DNA from: Strobilurus pachycystidiatus
Lineage: Eukaryota; Basidiomycota; Agaricomycetes; Agaricales; Physalacriaceae
Assembly: GCA_019915135.1 (NCBI GenBank)
Contig: JAHLMK010000008.1
Location: 1,612,001 to 1,676,000, forward strand
Direction: 5' to 3'
DNA: 64,000 nucleotides
In this document: positions 11,201 to 23,928 of the stretch, in pieces
Numbering within the stretch: the first letter of the stretch is position 1
Layout: every line of letters begins with the position of its first letter
The notes under the pieces: generated by a model
What the model saw: only the letters and a program-made list of their open reading frames with translations
Database searches by the model: none
Told to the model about the DNA's origin: nothing
Program-made: the position numbers and the translations under genes

Positions 11201-14119
11201 CATGAGTAGATCACCTTCGATTGCTCAAAGTAACAACTGGAAGTCGTGTGCCGTTCACAACTGTTGCCTTCGCTCCAGCTGATGCTTTCCGATAGAGGTC
11301 TGATATTGCCTGCCATCGAGGCCACGCTAGCGAGTGCAGGAAAGTGTCAGATCCCCACAGATCTGACCTTCCCGTCTCTCAGTGAAGGGTGGCCTGACGA
11401 CGCTCAAAAGTATCTGATGGTGGGCAGGTTTCTTCGGGGAGAGGTGAGTGTCAACGCAGGTCGTTCTCGTCGCGATCCACTCCAGCGACAGTTTCACAAG
11501 TCACGGAGGTCGCTCTCATGATGACGTGACGATTCCAGCGGCAGCAGCGGTAGCGAAAGCGAGAGTGAGGAGAATGGAAGGCCGTGACACGGATAGTAGT
11601 AGTAGTAGTCCTCGCGTGCATCGTGGCCTCCAGAAAGCATTAGATGAGGGCTGGGGGACTCATCAGCTGTGCTCGTGATCTGTGTAGCTTCTACTCACGA
11701 TCGATATCGTCAAGCAGCCCAATCTGCAGCGCCAGCCTACCTGAAGAAGTAATAGCTTAAGATGTCATCCGGGGTTGAAGTATACTTTAGTCCTTGAGTG
11801 CTCCAAATCCTCAACATCGCCAGAGGGTGTCATTATGTGTCCACGAGAGTCCGGTGGATGTATACGAATATCCCGAACATGCCAAACGGTCAGTCCATTT
11901 TATAGGGCTATCGGAGCTACCCCATCTAACCCATGAAAGGTGCATACCTCTACTTCACGGCACTCCAAGGAGAAGAGTTGCTTAATGTTCTCATGGGACG
12001 CTGGAGAAGAGGCTAGGAATCGAGGGCGCACAACGAGTTGAGGTCACACAATACGTACGATCTGTCGGCTTATCAAATTCCAGCTCGCCCATTCGGAGCG
12101 TTCAAGCAGCGCAAAATCTCTCTACAGAGACCGGGTCTGAAACATCCGCACAGAACTTTCGCGTTATATAGCGCCTCGCTTCGTTACGTCTGCCTATTTA
12201 CGGTTTCGGTTACTATATTTACTGCGATGACTTTCAGTCTCGCAAACTGGCAAGGTATAGTCTATGAATTCGGAAGCTCTCAATCTCTGACACGTAACAT
12301 TTCAGGGGACCTTTGTGGGACAAATCCAAGGCTAGCAATCGAGAAGTTGTTGCATGCCCTGAGAGCATGAAGAGAGAGGGCAATCTAAACTACGTTTAAC
12401 GCTCCCGCAATCATTGGAGCGTGGGAGTTCAAGCTGCGCTAGAAGATACACTGCTTGCCTTGAAGCACTAGGGGTTGAGGTTGACGCTGCCTTCGGCACG
12501 AAAGGCTGAGCGGTTGTTCACCGAAGTGGGGAAAACGAAATTCTCGCTGTCGGTCACATGGAGATTCTACACTGACGAGGGCAACCGATCCTAGGCACCT
12601 TCTGCGATACAATAGTGCACGATGCGGGACTAATGCTTATTGGAGTCCCGCTTCGAATTTCTCAGAAAATTTAGGGACTCACCGTAGTCATCTTCGCCGA
12701 CTTGTTTCGCATTCTGATGGACGGCATAGACCATCAGCAGGCGCTCCGTAGGTGAGACAATGCATGACTGGATTTGGTGCTCATCATCAACCAGGCAGGA
12801 GTTAGCACCAGGTACTGGTTTAGGGTTTTTTCTGGAGCACTAGGAGTAAATGGCCACCTACTTGAGGAGAAGCTATCTAACCTTCCGAAGGTGCCGCTGA
12901 GAATCGGAAAAAGTACAGCTTCGCATTGATCGGTCCAAGCTGGCTCTACGCATCGCTGAACCGTTACGGGACAAGTAGCGGAGACAGGTAGCCCAACCTT
13001 TCTACCTCCACTCTCGGCGTCTGATCTCGTTTCCTCAGTCGCGCCCGAGTGTTGTACTGTGACTTGGTTCGGGGTATAAAAACACACATATTCGGTACCA
13101 GAGTTCCTCAACTTGAAGAGGCTGTGAAATTCGGAGCGGAGTGCCGGTGACGAGTGATTGTCGGCATCTTTCTTTTGTGTCGTCTTGATGCTTTGTTGCT
13201 TGCAGAGTCTACACTCGTTTTGCAAGCCCCCACATTGTAGTGACGCGGCTCTTTGTATGCGATCATCGTACGTTCATCATGGCCTCAAGTCTCGGGATTC
13301 ACTTCTAACGTTGTGCCTCAGTGAGTGAGGTGGTGTGTGCTTGCAGAAGAGGTTCGTTGTGTCACCTGCTACTCAGGTAATGATCGACCTTGTCAGTCGT
13401 CAACGCATGTTGAAAATCAGCGTCTGAAGAGATACTGTGCCCTTGCAATAGGTAATGATAACAATGTCGGAGGCTCTAAGTCTCACTGCGTTTCAGCGTT
13501 CTCAACTGCATCGTCGGCTTGGGTGGCTACACAGACAAGTAGTTCCATTGAGGACCGTCTCTCGGACGCCGAAGATTTCAAGGAGAGTGAGTATGTACAA
13601 CAGGAATCATGCCAATCGGGGAACGTCGAGTTGATCATGATTGGTATAAACTCGTTCAACGTTTGTCCATTTCGCGTCTTAGAGTTGGGTATCCATCCTA
13701 ATGCATACTAGCTTGTTGCCTAACTGTCTTGGGTACTTGAGAAGCCGCAAAACTCGGTTTCTATGTTTATAACACCCGAAGCAAGCACCCGAAGTATGAA
13801 AATCATGACTGCACATTCTCTTTGACTCACGACTCCCCGCAGTCACCGCCACGTTCGATATGCTTTGTTTTTCCACAGTCTATCCATGATAGCTTGCTTG
13901 CGAAAAAAAGAACATTGTAGAGGATGTTCGTGCCCGGTATTTGAACCAGATCAACATCAATCAAGCGTACATCGAAGAGTACGTGCGATTACGCAGTATT
14001 GTGACATTATCCTCACTCTGATAGGTGGCTCTCTCCTGGCCCGGTGAACACCAACGTATGGGTAGTTCTGGTGGTACGTCGTCGTGACATCCTTGACTGC
14101 TCTTGCCAATTCATGAATA
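8265..14119 (+). pseudogene. Decayed N-terminal half of a CHK1-type hybrid histidine kinase (Ser/Thr-kinase-like and AAA modules)
   Basis: Fragments of the fungal protein-kinase/AAA/GAF/histidine-kinase architecture appear in the right order but in changing frames. Near 8268 there is PGYTFDKYAF. At 8910-9470 come GGIIH, EVRANEVHLSAHT, KVKE, then QDHRTD in one frame and GLDSLGI in another, and VKADLLECQTRLLAS. At 9560 LIPTFEIA follows a plausible intron. At 10200-10700 come NQAKWK, NVDAAPFSAM, SVLRQLM, GPQIQNAPLLYQGAPEM and FFLDDL. The AAA P-loop position is eroded and no intact GxxxxGKS/T is visible. Frame changes and internal stops are too many for introns to explain. From about 10.8 to 13.9 kb little can be aligned. 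The family assignment rests on recognition of these short conserved strings. Either the N-terminal half is a relic, or this stretch is badly assembled. Confidence 0.65.
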
Positions 14120-17100
14120 GGAAGCTGAACTGAAATCCTTGATGAATGATCCTGAGGCCATCAAGTCGTATGACAAAGCGATCCGGTACTGTTCTACCCT
14201 GGTGGCCTTCTTGCGCTCATCTCGTCATAGTCTTGCCATCGAGCACGATTGGCTCATGGAGGAGGGCTGGGGCCACTATCTTGTGGGTCTCCGATACGTT
14301 GATGTCGCAGTCAACTGATATGGGTCATACAGGAGGGTTGTCATTTCAGTCGTGTTGGCGTCATCGGACTTGGTGGCGAGCTTCAACGCCGCGGAATCTC
14401 GCGGCACTCGCAATGGGGTGCTCAAGAATTGTGTAAGTGCTGTGTCCTTTGCTGAAACGACGTTTCAGCTTACTGTAATTGTGATACAGGAATTACCTGA
14501 ACTCTGTCATCGGTCTGAAGCCTCTATACTCCGCCAAGCGCCCAACGTTCACCGCCGATGTCGCCGTTCAGACTTCTCCTCCAATAGAGGAGAACAGGCT
14601 GCTATATCACCGGGACCACAATATTCACGACGATACCAACGATTCAACTCTGCGAGCTTCGGATCTCGATTCCATCTTGAAGTGGAGCACAGACATATCC
14701 AGCAACATCAACTTGTTCTCAGGCAAGGCCTTGGCGTCATCCTGTGGTCTTCTTTCCTCACCCTATCACAGCGCTGCAGAGATTAACTGAAATAGCAACG
14801 GGTCGGTTCCAGTCGTATCACAATCTCCTTAGCTGACATTTCTTCTTCAGAGATATCTGGATCGCAGAATACGTGTGGTACTGCTCATTTCGAAATCGAC
14901 AATGATGTGTAGGTTGACATGATTTAGTGGTTATTGTCGAAGACGGTGATTATACGGTCGCGACAACTATGCAGCCCCGGAGGAATGCAAGGTTTACGAG
15001 TACGTCGAGCTTACTTGGACTGTCCACTTTTGACGGTTCTGTAGGCACCACAAAGCTGTACGCTCTTTGGAGGACCCGCTACAGCAAGCAGTCATTCGAC
15101 ATTGTGAGTACTCATTTCTCTTCCTGCACTCTATTCTCATCGTGCTATGCAGCCTTGAACTCCAAGGATAGAGTAGTTTTCCGTGACGACAGAACGGTCC
15201 AGGATCCTCGATTTCTTACCGAGTCGGAACAGAGTCAGGCCAAAAAACGTCATCTGCCTTCCTATATTCAGTAACCGCGGGCAAACGTTTGGGGTTGTCT
15301 ATGTTTCAACAAAATACTCTTTTCCCGAGAACACCCTGACTATGCTCACGCTCTTGTGTCAACAAGCAAGTATCAGTGTCTCTAACGCGCTGCTGTTCCG
15401 CTCTGTACAGGCAGGCACTAAGGAGAACCTCAAAATGATCTCCGCACAACGCGATGCCCTCGAGACAGCTCGGAAAAGTAGAGAGGACGCCCTAAAGGCC
15501 ACAAAGGTACTATTCCTGTAGTCTACGCTTTCATCCTTTGACACGTCCTGTAGATCAAGAGCAACTTTCTGGCTTCTATGAGCCATGAACTGCGGACGCC
15601 GTTTAGGTACGAACCCATCGCTATCCCATATCTAGTCTTTGACCATCGTCCTCTAGCTCGTTCTACGGTCTTCTCGACCTTTTGACTTCAACCCATCTAG
15701 ATTCGAGTCAAAGCGAAATCGGTAGACATCTGCTCAACCGTAGCGAACTTCCTTCTGACGACAACCTTACAGTTCAAACCGCTAAACAGTCGTGCGAGCT
15801 GCTATTGAAGGTAGCTTAGAATATGCGTGATGTGTTACAGCTCAAAGTTTGGTAGATCATCGACTCCATTCTCGATTACAGCAAGCTCGAGGCCTCCGCC
15901 CTGAAATTGGAAATGAATGGTTTTGCTGTGGAGGTGAGTGTAGTGAAATAATTTCTCTTTCCTGGTTGACGCATTTCTGCAGAATATAATCGCTGTAAGC
16001 ACTTCATCACCATCCTCCGACACGCAACTATATCAAGTCCGCAGGACTGTATGGAACTGCTGTTACCTTTGGCTGCGAAGAAGCTCGATCTATCATACAA
16101 CATCGAGGCCAATGTACCTCCATGTACGTTGCCGAGTATCGCTAAAGCTCTACCCCTACTCATCCAATGGTTCAGGGGTATTCGCCGATGACGCTCGTAT
16201 TCGTCAAGGTGTGTCAAGCACATATATCCAATCAGACAGAGCCCTAACATCTCGTAGTGCTCATGAACTTGATCGGTAACGCTGTCAAGTTCACTGAGCG
16301 AGGTTTTGTCCAAGTCACATGCTGCATTGTGAATACAGGCTCTATGTCTTCACCTGATGAAGTCAACCTCAAGATTGTCATTCAGTGAGCTGAAGCTCCA
16401 TACTTCCAACGCATCTCACCAATAATGGTCACAGAGACACTGGTATTGGTCTTGCACCGAGCGATGTCGAGTTGCTCTTCGTACCTTTCCAGCAAGCGGA
16501 CAACTCATCTACCAGGCGTTTTGGCGGCACCGGTCTCGGTCTGTCGATATCTCGGCAATTAGTCAAACTGATGAATGGTGCCATCGGCGTTGAATCGGAG
16601 CTTGACGTTGGCTCGAAATTCTGGTTCACGATCCCTGTCAAAATCTTCCAGTCAGACGAGTCAAAACGTGTAGGTTCATCGCTTGGCCCTATCCTTGGGT
16701 TTACTGAGGAGACCGTCGTAGCTTGCTGCAGAACAGGAACACTTGAAAACAAATCTGCAGAATATGAACATAGTGGTTTGCTCTGCCTCGGACGTTACTC
16801 TGTCGCTTCTCCAGACGTTCTTCGCCGGTTTCAATGTTACACCTCTAGCCACTATACAGGACGTCGAAGCGCACCTTCGAGCATTCAACGGCATGCAGCC
16901 CTCCCTCGATTTCATCATACTCGACGACCAGTCTGACGATCGTGCAAACGCGCTTGCGAGGTTTCTGAAGTCTATGAATGTTGGATCCCTGGACGATACT
17001 AAGGTGATACATCTGTACACACCTATCACGCACGTTTCGCGGCCGATATTCGGGACGACTATGCAGGCGTGGTGAAGATGACGAAGCCTCCGCGTCAAAT

Positions 17101-17813
17101 GAGAATCTTACAGCTTCTCGCCAAGCTGAAGAATGTCGCACCAAGTGCCCCGAGCTCCTCCCCGTCATCACCTCTGAAGGACGTTGCTCCGCCAACCCAG
17201 CGTACACTATTTGGGAATGTACTGATCGCAGAAGGTGACGTTCCACTCTACTAGCACTCTTCCATCGTCAGCTCACTCTGTATCAGACAATCCCATCGCC
17301 CAACAACTTCTGGTCAAGATCCTGCAGCGCGCGAACCTTACCGTAGTCGCAACGTCCAACGGCAACGAAGCGATATCGGAGTGGGAATCAAGGGAATCGG
17401 GGTACTTTACTGTTGCGCTCTTCGATCATCGTCAGTACTTCAGTGCGAAAAGCGACTTTTCACACCTGACATATCCGAACAGATATGCCTATATGTGATG
17501 GCGTTGAAGCCGCGAAGCGAATACGACTATTGGAGAGTAAGCGCATGTCCGCCTACACGCTTCCAAGTGAGTGTCAAGCAACGCGCGCATCTCCAAGTGT
17601 TGACTGGTTCGCAGTTGTTGCTCTTAGCGCCGATTGTCAAGAATCGACGAAGCAGTTGTGCTTGAGCGCTGGGATGAATGCGTTCTTCAGCAAACCTCTC
17701 AAACAAGGTGCGTGCAATTCGACTCTATCGGTAACTCTTCCTTCTCATGCCTCCCCTCTGTAGTCGACCTCACCGCGTTACTATCTATGTTCAGTCCGTC
17801 CATACCATTATAA
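14120..17813 (+). CDS. Hybrid histidine kinase, GAF-HisKA-HATPase-receiver half
   Basis: Sensor kinase of a multistep phosphorelay, presumably cytoplasmic because no membrane segment is seen. Well preserved exons encode a pre-GAF helical region ([13 protein letters not shown], near 14660), a GAF domain ([55 protein letters not shown]), the H-box [15 protein letters not shown] with His at about 15584, the N-box [13 protein letters not shown] boxes DTGIGL and [14 protein letters not shown], and a receiver domain ([15 protein letters not shown], acceptor Asp in LFDHHMPICDG, Lys in FFSKPLKQ). The last exon ends FSPSIPL with TAA at 17811-17813. Splice junctions are mostly clean. One has a GC donor (near 14727), and a one-base excess in a six-A run near 15242 breaks the frame. 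This is the same locus as the decayed upstream half. Where translation would start is unclear. Confidence 0.82.
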
Positions 17814-17943
17814 CCTTGAATTTTCTAGTACATACGCTATGTATACACGCCTACGCCACAACTACTGTATCATCATCATGTATAATGCCATGCTGGAGAC
17901 ATCACACTCATAAGAATAAATATCTAGCATACAGATTCCAGAA

Positions 17944-19422
17944 CTATTTGGACATAAGAGAACAGTTACATACAGGGTCATTGCCGGTTATGGGGGCATA
18001 CTGGTTGAACTGGTATTGTGGCTGTGCGAGTTGCGCTGGGTTGTGCTGATGCACGGGTATAGTCTGCTGACCGTGCTGACCGAAGACTGGCATGACTTGT
18101 GGTCGCTGGTACGCCTGTGGCTGGGTGTTGATTGGAATCTGCGGTGGTTGCATTTGACCTTGCTGGGCGTGAGGGTGAGGGAAGTTGAAGGCAGGGGAGC
18201 CATTGATCCAGGGGCGGGGTTGGTGGCGAAGGAGTTCGTGGCGGTTGAGAAGTAAGGATGGCGCAGTGCTTCCGATGCAGAGATTCGCTCGTTAGGATCG
18301 AACTTGAGAAGCTTCTCGAGGAGATCAAGAGCTGAGATGTGAGATCAGATAAACGTGCTATCTCGTAAAGTCTCTTGAGTGCCTACCTAGTGGTGACGCT
18401 TTGGGAAGAACCTGAGCAAAATTGATCTTGGGATAGCTTGGAAACTGCTTCTTGTCAATATCAGGCTGTTCAGCTTGTCAGCACATATGGGGTTGAGACG
18501 AGATAGGGAAGCGCACTATGTCCTTGAAGACGGTTCTGAGCTGCTGTGGTGTGGGCGTGCCGACGATCCTCATAATATGAAGCAACTGATCCTGGTTATC
18601 CCTTCCTCGGAACAAGGGCACACCCGTTATCATTTCGGCAAAAATGCAGCCACACGACCAGACATCAATGGAAGTGCTGTACGTTCTCGAGCCAAGAAGG
18701 ACATCCGGTGCACGATACCACAGGGTGACAACCTTGATGGTCAAGTCAGTTACCCGGTATTGAGTGTATCGTCTGAGCCGTGACTAACCTCGTTCGAGAA
18801 TGTGTTGACAGGAACACCAAAGGCCCGCGCCAGACCGAAGTCACCCAGTTTGAGCTCGCCTTTGCGGTTGATGAGAAGATTTTGCGGTTTGAGATCACGA
18901 TGAAGGACCTGATTCTCGTGGCAGAACGCGGTGCCCTTCAGAAGCTGGTACATGAAGGACCGGACGGTCTCGGGATTGAGCGCCCCACGCTCGCCGTTTT
19001 TGTCCATGTATTTTTTCAGGTCCATCTCGCAGTACTCAAAGATGAGAACGAGCTTGGTTTCAGTGTGGATGACATCATGTAGGCGAACGATGTTAACGTG
19101 CTTGAGCTCCTTCATGAGCGAGATTTCGCGGATGGCGGTGGATGGGGTGCCTTCCTCGGCATCGAGATGGATTTCCTTGAGAGCCACGATCTCGTTGGTC
19201 GTCCTAGAGCGACCCTGTGGCACAATGAGCGGCGTGCTGTAGAGATGGATAGATGCGCACCTTGAAGACTGTGGCATAAGTACCCTCGCCTATGGGTAAG
19301 CAGTCAGTAGCGTTGGCGGTGTCGTTCGGATGCGGATTCACCGAGTTTCTCAAGCTGAACGCGAGATCATCAGCCAGCGCACGCAGGCTGCTATGAATGT
19401 GGCTCACCTGGATATAGTTCAT
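17944..19422 (-). CDS. PHO85: PHO85-type cyclin-dependent kinase
   Basis: Ser/Thr kinase of the Pho85/CDK5 branch, which couples nutrient and phosphate state to the cell cycle and metabolism together with Pcl-type cyclins. After splicing the start reads [20 protein letters not shown] (ATG at 19422; an in-frame ATG lies at 19434). Seen in order: glycine loop [13 protein letters not shown]-anchoring Lys in VALKEIH, the PSTAIRE helix, catalytic [16 protein letters not shown], and [21 protein letters not shown] with the APD variant typical of Pho85. The kinase core ends in [21 protein letters not shown]. The C-terminal tail is ambiguous. One frame continues as a Ser/Thr/Arg-rich tail ending near 17988. 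A frame one base away is Gln/Pro-rich ([16 protein letters not shown]) and ends at 17944. One base may be missing in a C run near 18212. It converges with the histidine kinase, 130 bp away. Confidence 0.92.
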
Positions 19423-19638
19423 GGCGTCGTGCAAGCACTGGAGATGGGGGTGGGAATGGAGATTCTCGCTGGATCGTGCTGAATTTGTAGGGAAAGAGGC
19501 GTTGAAAGGCGGTGGTGGTGGTCGGAAGGAAAGAGGCGATGCCGGAGGACAGTGGTTCGCGGGGATATTGATCTTGTCACGTGCAGGGTCCTTTTTTCGG
19601 TTTTGATCACTTCTCTGAGCTCAATCCCATTCACTCCG
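19423..19638. promoter_or_regulatory. Divergent promoter between PHO85-like and UTP5-like genes
   Basis: The two start codons are 216 bp apart and point away from each other, so both promoters must share this interval. Confidence 0.5.
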
Positions 19639-22020
19639 ATGGCCTCTCCGAAAAAGGGCTCTGCAAAGCCGCCAAAAAGTCGACCGGCGGCGACGTCGGC
19701 CATCTCCCAGCCGGCCGTCCAGGACAGCACCAACACCGCCGCCCTTTCCTCCTTCTCCGCCAACAGCAACCTTTTTGCCTTCCTGTCTCTTGCCGTCGAC
19801 AAACATCGCCTTCGTGTATACGACACTTCATCGGGGAAGGCTGTTGCAGAACATGTCTTTGACTCTGCACGGGTCACAGCCCTTCTTTGGGCTCAGCTCG
19901 TCGGTGCAGACGGTGCAGATGACTCTCCGAGCAAAAAGAAACGCAGAAAGAAAGCAGAAGATCAATCGGGCGAAAAACAAAAGAGTGAAGCAATCTTATT
20001 GGGCATGTCAGACGGCTCAGTTCTTGTCTTCTCGCCTACCCACGGCCGGATAATACGTACTCTCTCCAATTCAAAGAGCACGGCCGCTGTACTGTCACTT
20101 GTGGTTGACAGGCATAGATATATCTGGACCTCCAGCTCAGACGGTACTCTGCGTCTGTGGGATTTGGACTCAGGCGACATCACTCGCTCACTAAAGTCTG
20201 ACGGCCGGATACCGTACTCATCCCTCGCTATACGCCCTTCCGACACGGAAGACAGTTCCACGGTCCTAGCTGCCCACCACTCCATCCACCTTCTCTCCCT
20301 CGACCAAAAGATCTCCGAATCAGCGTCCTTCCCCGGCCATGCTTCTTCTATCACAATTCTACAATGGGACGCCTCACAAACACCAGCAAAACGTTTCGTT
20401 TCAATGGCTGAAGGTGACAGAGTCGTTTCAATCTGGGAAACACCTCGAGATGGCGCAAAGGAGGGAAAGCTGGTCGCGTCTGTACAGCTAGATGCCGATG
20501 CGCGTCTCGTTGGCTTGAAAGACTCAGAGTCTTCTGGCCGTAACCAAACTCTCCTAACCCTCTCCGCATCCGGACGGATATCAATATATCCTATCCCTTC
20601 TGAACTTTCCTCAGCATCGAAATCTGCTCAGAAAGTCTCAACCCTGCTACCGCGCTCAATCCTCTCCGTTTCCCCCTCCAAAAACGCATCCGGTGCCCAA
20701 CTCATTGGCGCAGCTTTTGCCTCAGGCTCCGGTGGGAGCATACATGTCGTCCGCCTAGTCGGGGGTGTCCGTCCCATATTTGATCTTGTCGTAAGTTCCC
20801 ACTTAGCGGAGGCACAACATGCTCACGATGTTTGCAAAGTCATATCTTGAAGATGGTTCCGACACATTCATCGCCGACGTGTCCATCGAAGATGTGTCCC
20901 TAGACGTTGCAGCGGAGAAGGGCACGGTAAATTGATTCATTATCGGCAACGACATCTATTCTAATGGTTACACAGGTACTGGCGAACAAGCGCTACGCTG
21001 AAACAAACAATGTCGCGGTTGGCTCAGGAGTGGAGCGTGGTCATGCGGGAGAGCTGGAAGAACTGGCTAGACCGGAGGGTGAACTCGATGTCGAGTTGGC
21101 AGAGCTCAGCCTTGGTCAGAGGTTGACGGTTCTCACAGGCGCTGAGATTGCGGACGCCAGCGAAGATGAAGATGGTCCTAATGGCAAGACTAGCAAGAAA
21201 TCGCAGAACGATATCTCCGTCGTGCCTGCTGCCTCTCTTACGCGCACTTTGCTGCAGGCACTCCATTCATCGGATTCGCGGTTGATGGAGACATGTTTGG
21301 CTCATTCGGATCCAATATTGATTCGAAACACGATTAAAGGTCTTCCGCCGCAACTCGCCGTTCCGTTATTGATGGCTTGTATGGATCGCCTGAGTAGGGG
21401 TGCTCGTGCCGGTAACATGAAGGGCGGTGGCGGCGGTGCTAGCTCACAGCGCGGTACAGGCTTGATAACCTGGGTGAAGACGGTGCTTACCATCCATAGC
21501 GGCCACCTCATGACTGTGAGCCTCGTATCTGATTACCGGCACGGAAAATTACTGACGAGCCATCTAGATGCCAGATCTCGTGGCACGATTATCAGGTCTC
21601 CATGCTACCCTGACATCCCGATTGGCGTTGCAGGAAAATCTGCTATCACTTAGTGGCCGGTTGGACATGGTACTATCCCAAATCGAAATGCGCTCGTCGA
21701 CTGTACCTGCGCCGCTTGTGACAAAAAAGAACCGCCCTGCGAAGGACAGAAGCGTCAAGCGGTACGTCGAAGGAGAAAGCGACGAGGAAGATGCAAAGAT
21801 GGACGTAGAGGTGGAGGTTGATAGTGATGATGGTAGCGTTGAAGACGTGAACCTCGGTGGGGATACCAGTGATGAGGACTCAGAAGGGGAAGCTGAGGAC
21901 AGCGATGACGACGAAGACGAGGATGAGGATGACTCTGAGGATGAAGGTCCAGCCTTGAATGGCTTTGTTGACGACGAGGCAGAAGAATACAGCGACGAAG
22001 ACAGCGACGAGAGTGAATAG
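19639..22020 (+). CDS. UTP5: U3 small nucleolar RNA-associated protein UTP5/WDR43 (WD40, Utp12 domain)
   Basis: Component of the small-subunit processome acting in the nucleolus on 18S pre-rRNA. ATG at 19639 (MASPKKGSAKPPKSRPA), stop at 22018-22020. Residues 1-380 or so form WD40 repeats (for example HRLRVYDTSSGKAVAEHVF, YIWTSSSDGTLRLWDLDSGD, VVSIWETPRDG). A basic stretch SKKKRRKKAED is inserted in the first blade region. Two introns (near 20791-20840 and 20930-20977) split the middle, and a third sits near 21515-21568. The C-terminal half has the Utp12-type helical domain (SLTRTLLQALHSSDSRLMET, LVARLSGLHATLTSRL) and ends in a very acidic tail of Asp/Glu/Ser, as in WDR43/Utp5. The frame is intact. 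Assignment to UTP5 rather than another Utp12-domain protein rests on domain order and the acidic tail. Confidence 0.82.
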
Positions 22021-22432
22021 TACAGTACGTACACCATTGCGAAGGTACATGTGCTATCATTATTGCGTTCTGTTTCGACTATACTTACATCAAGGTGTGA
22101 AACTTGCGTGAAACGCGCTGACAATCAGCCATGTTGACAAAGATCGAGTGATCGACTAAAGGGGACAACCACACAGCCACCACGGAATCTTTAACTCTGA
22201 CCACCAGTGCATCCTGCTGCTTCCGTCGCGATCTGCAGACGACGAAGCAGACCAAGCGCTGGTAGCTTTGCACACAAGCTGCCCTCAGACATCCATCCCT
22301 TCCTGCTCCGTACGCTGCCAACAGGACACCTTGACAGACGACGACCAAGTGTCAAATACTTGTGTGGCGGTCCCTAAAGTGAGTCGATCTATGGTCTTCG
22401 ACAACGCATTCTGATGTCTCATCACCGAAAGC
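22021..22432. other. Intergenic region between UTP5-like gene and unknown gene
   Basis: No gene recognised. It should include the UTP5 3' end and the promoter of the next gene. Confidence 0.4.
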
Positions 22433-23928
22433 ATGAGCCGAACATCATATCCATTGCCTGCGTCTTCGCTAGACATGGAGACGGGGGTAGCGCCTATATC
22501 ATCTCTCCCACTTTCCCCCAGCGACCATTCGCTCGCCCGCACAAGACAGTCCCTGCAATCCATCAGGCGCAGCCTCCAGTGCGTTCAAATACACCCATCT
22601 TCTATCCATCTTACTAATAGCATGCTCATCCGACCAGGGAACGGGATCAGGACTTCGCCCCCAGGCATAATGCAATTCTGCTCACCGGCACAGACCCCAC
22701 CTTCAGCCGCGAGAACACATTCGACACAGAACGAATGCGATCCTCACTTCCCGAAGAGCTTATATACAACCTGTCCCACCTCGATTCTATCAGCGAGTCA
22801 AGCCCCGGAACTACACCACCTCCTGCCCCGTTGTTGTCCACTCGGTCCCTGCAGTCTCCCGTGAGCCCTCCTGCATTGCGCATCCCGCGGCGGACAATGC
22901 TCGAGACCAATCTCCGAAGACGTGATTTTGCCGCTGAAGAACCAAGTGGCAACCGACGAGCCCCCACAAGGGAATTTGTTGAATCGCCTGTCCAAGAGTC
23001 GGAGCACTTTGACTTCTTCCCTCCTGCTCCTCGAGCTCCGAGGCGCCTTCCTATCGCAGTAAGAGAGCGTCGAAGCGCTCCAGAGCGTATGAGCCCGGCT
23101 GCCATGGATCGGCTCGAGGAACGGTTCAGTCGAAGTGTTGACGAAAACGCCCGTCGTGCCAGCCAGGCTGATCCCCGTGTTCCTCTCCCCGCAGAAGCAC
23201 GCTCTCGTCGGAGTTGGAGGCAGTCTGTTCAATCTACGTCGTCAATGTTATCGGCTCTGTCAGGGTCTCTGGACGTCCAGAATTTCTCATCCCCTTCCTC
23301 GTCTATCCTTCCTGGAGTGACTTTGTTTGAGGAGCCAGAGCCTGTAACCTTTACACATCCAGAGGATGCCAACTGGGGAAGGGACCCGGAGACTAGACCT
23401 TATGATCCTCGCAGGGATGGTTCATGGTATGGCTACGCAAGGAGTCGCCGAGATGGCACTCTACCTAGTTCGTCTTCCTTACTCGAATCGACAAGTAACT
23501 CGCGTCGTAAGTCCATTCCTCCGCCGTTTGTCTCCGTGGACTTACATCCACTAGAAAACGACCGGGGCATCTCATGGGAAGAACAACGTGCCGCCGCCGA
23601 ACCGTATAGGCGTTGGCGCTACACCAGAGATCTAGAGGCGGATATCTTCATGCCAAGCCGGGTGCCCGAGCTTGTTCCCGTAACAAGGGAGGTCATGGAA
23701 TTGCATGATGACTACGACGACGAATTTCTTGAGCCGGATCAGCTGCCCAGGCCTGTTGTGCGGCTCAATATTTCTCGGTGTGATTGTGACTCCCAGGAGA
23801 GCAAGTACTACGGCTCCTCTGTGCCCTTTTACGTCGACCCTCTACCGATGCCCATAGAGGATATGATCCCTCAGAAATCTCCGCCCAAGGAGGTGCGAGT
23901 TGGTAACGCCGTCGTAGCAGGACGATAA
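22433..23928 (+). CDS. Unknown Ser/Pro/Arg-rich protein, probably disordered
   Basis: Two exons join cleanly. Exon 1 is 22433-22578 (MSRTSYPLPASSLDMETG to RRSLQ). A 59-nt intron with a TACTAAT-like branch site follows, and exon 2 is 22638-23928, giving about 478 residues. The product is rich in Ser, Pro and Arg with low-complexity stretches and no signal peptide, membrane segment or catalytic motif. The C-terminal third is more ordered-looking: WEEQRAAAEPYRRWRYTRDL, VPVTREVMELHDDYDDEF, RLNISRCDCDSQESKYY. No family is recognised. The intact 1.2-kb second exon and the clean intron support a real gene. Confidence 0.7.
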
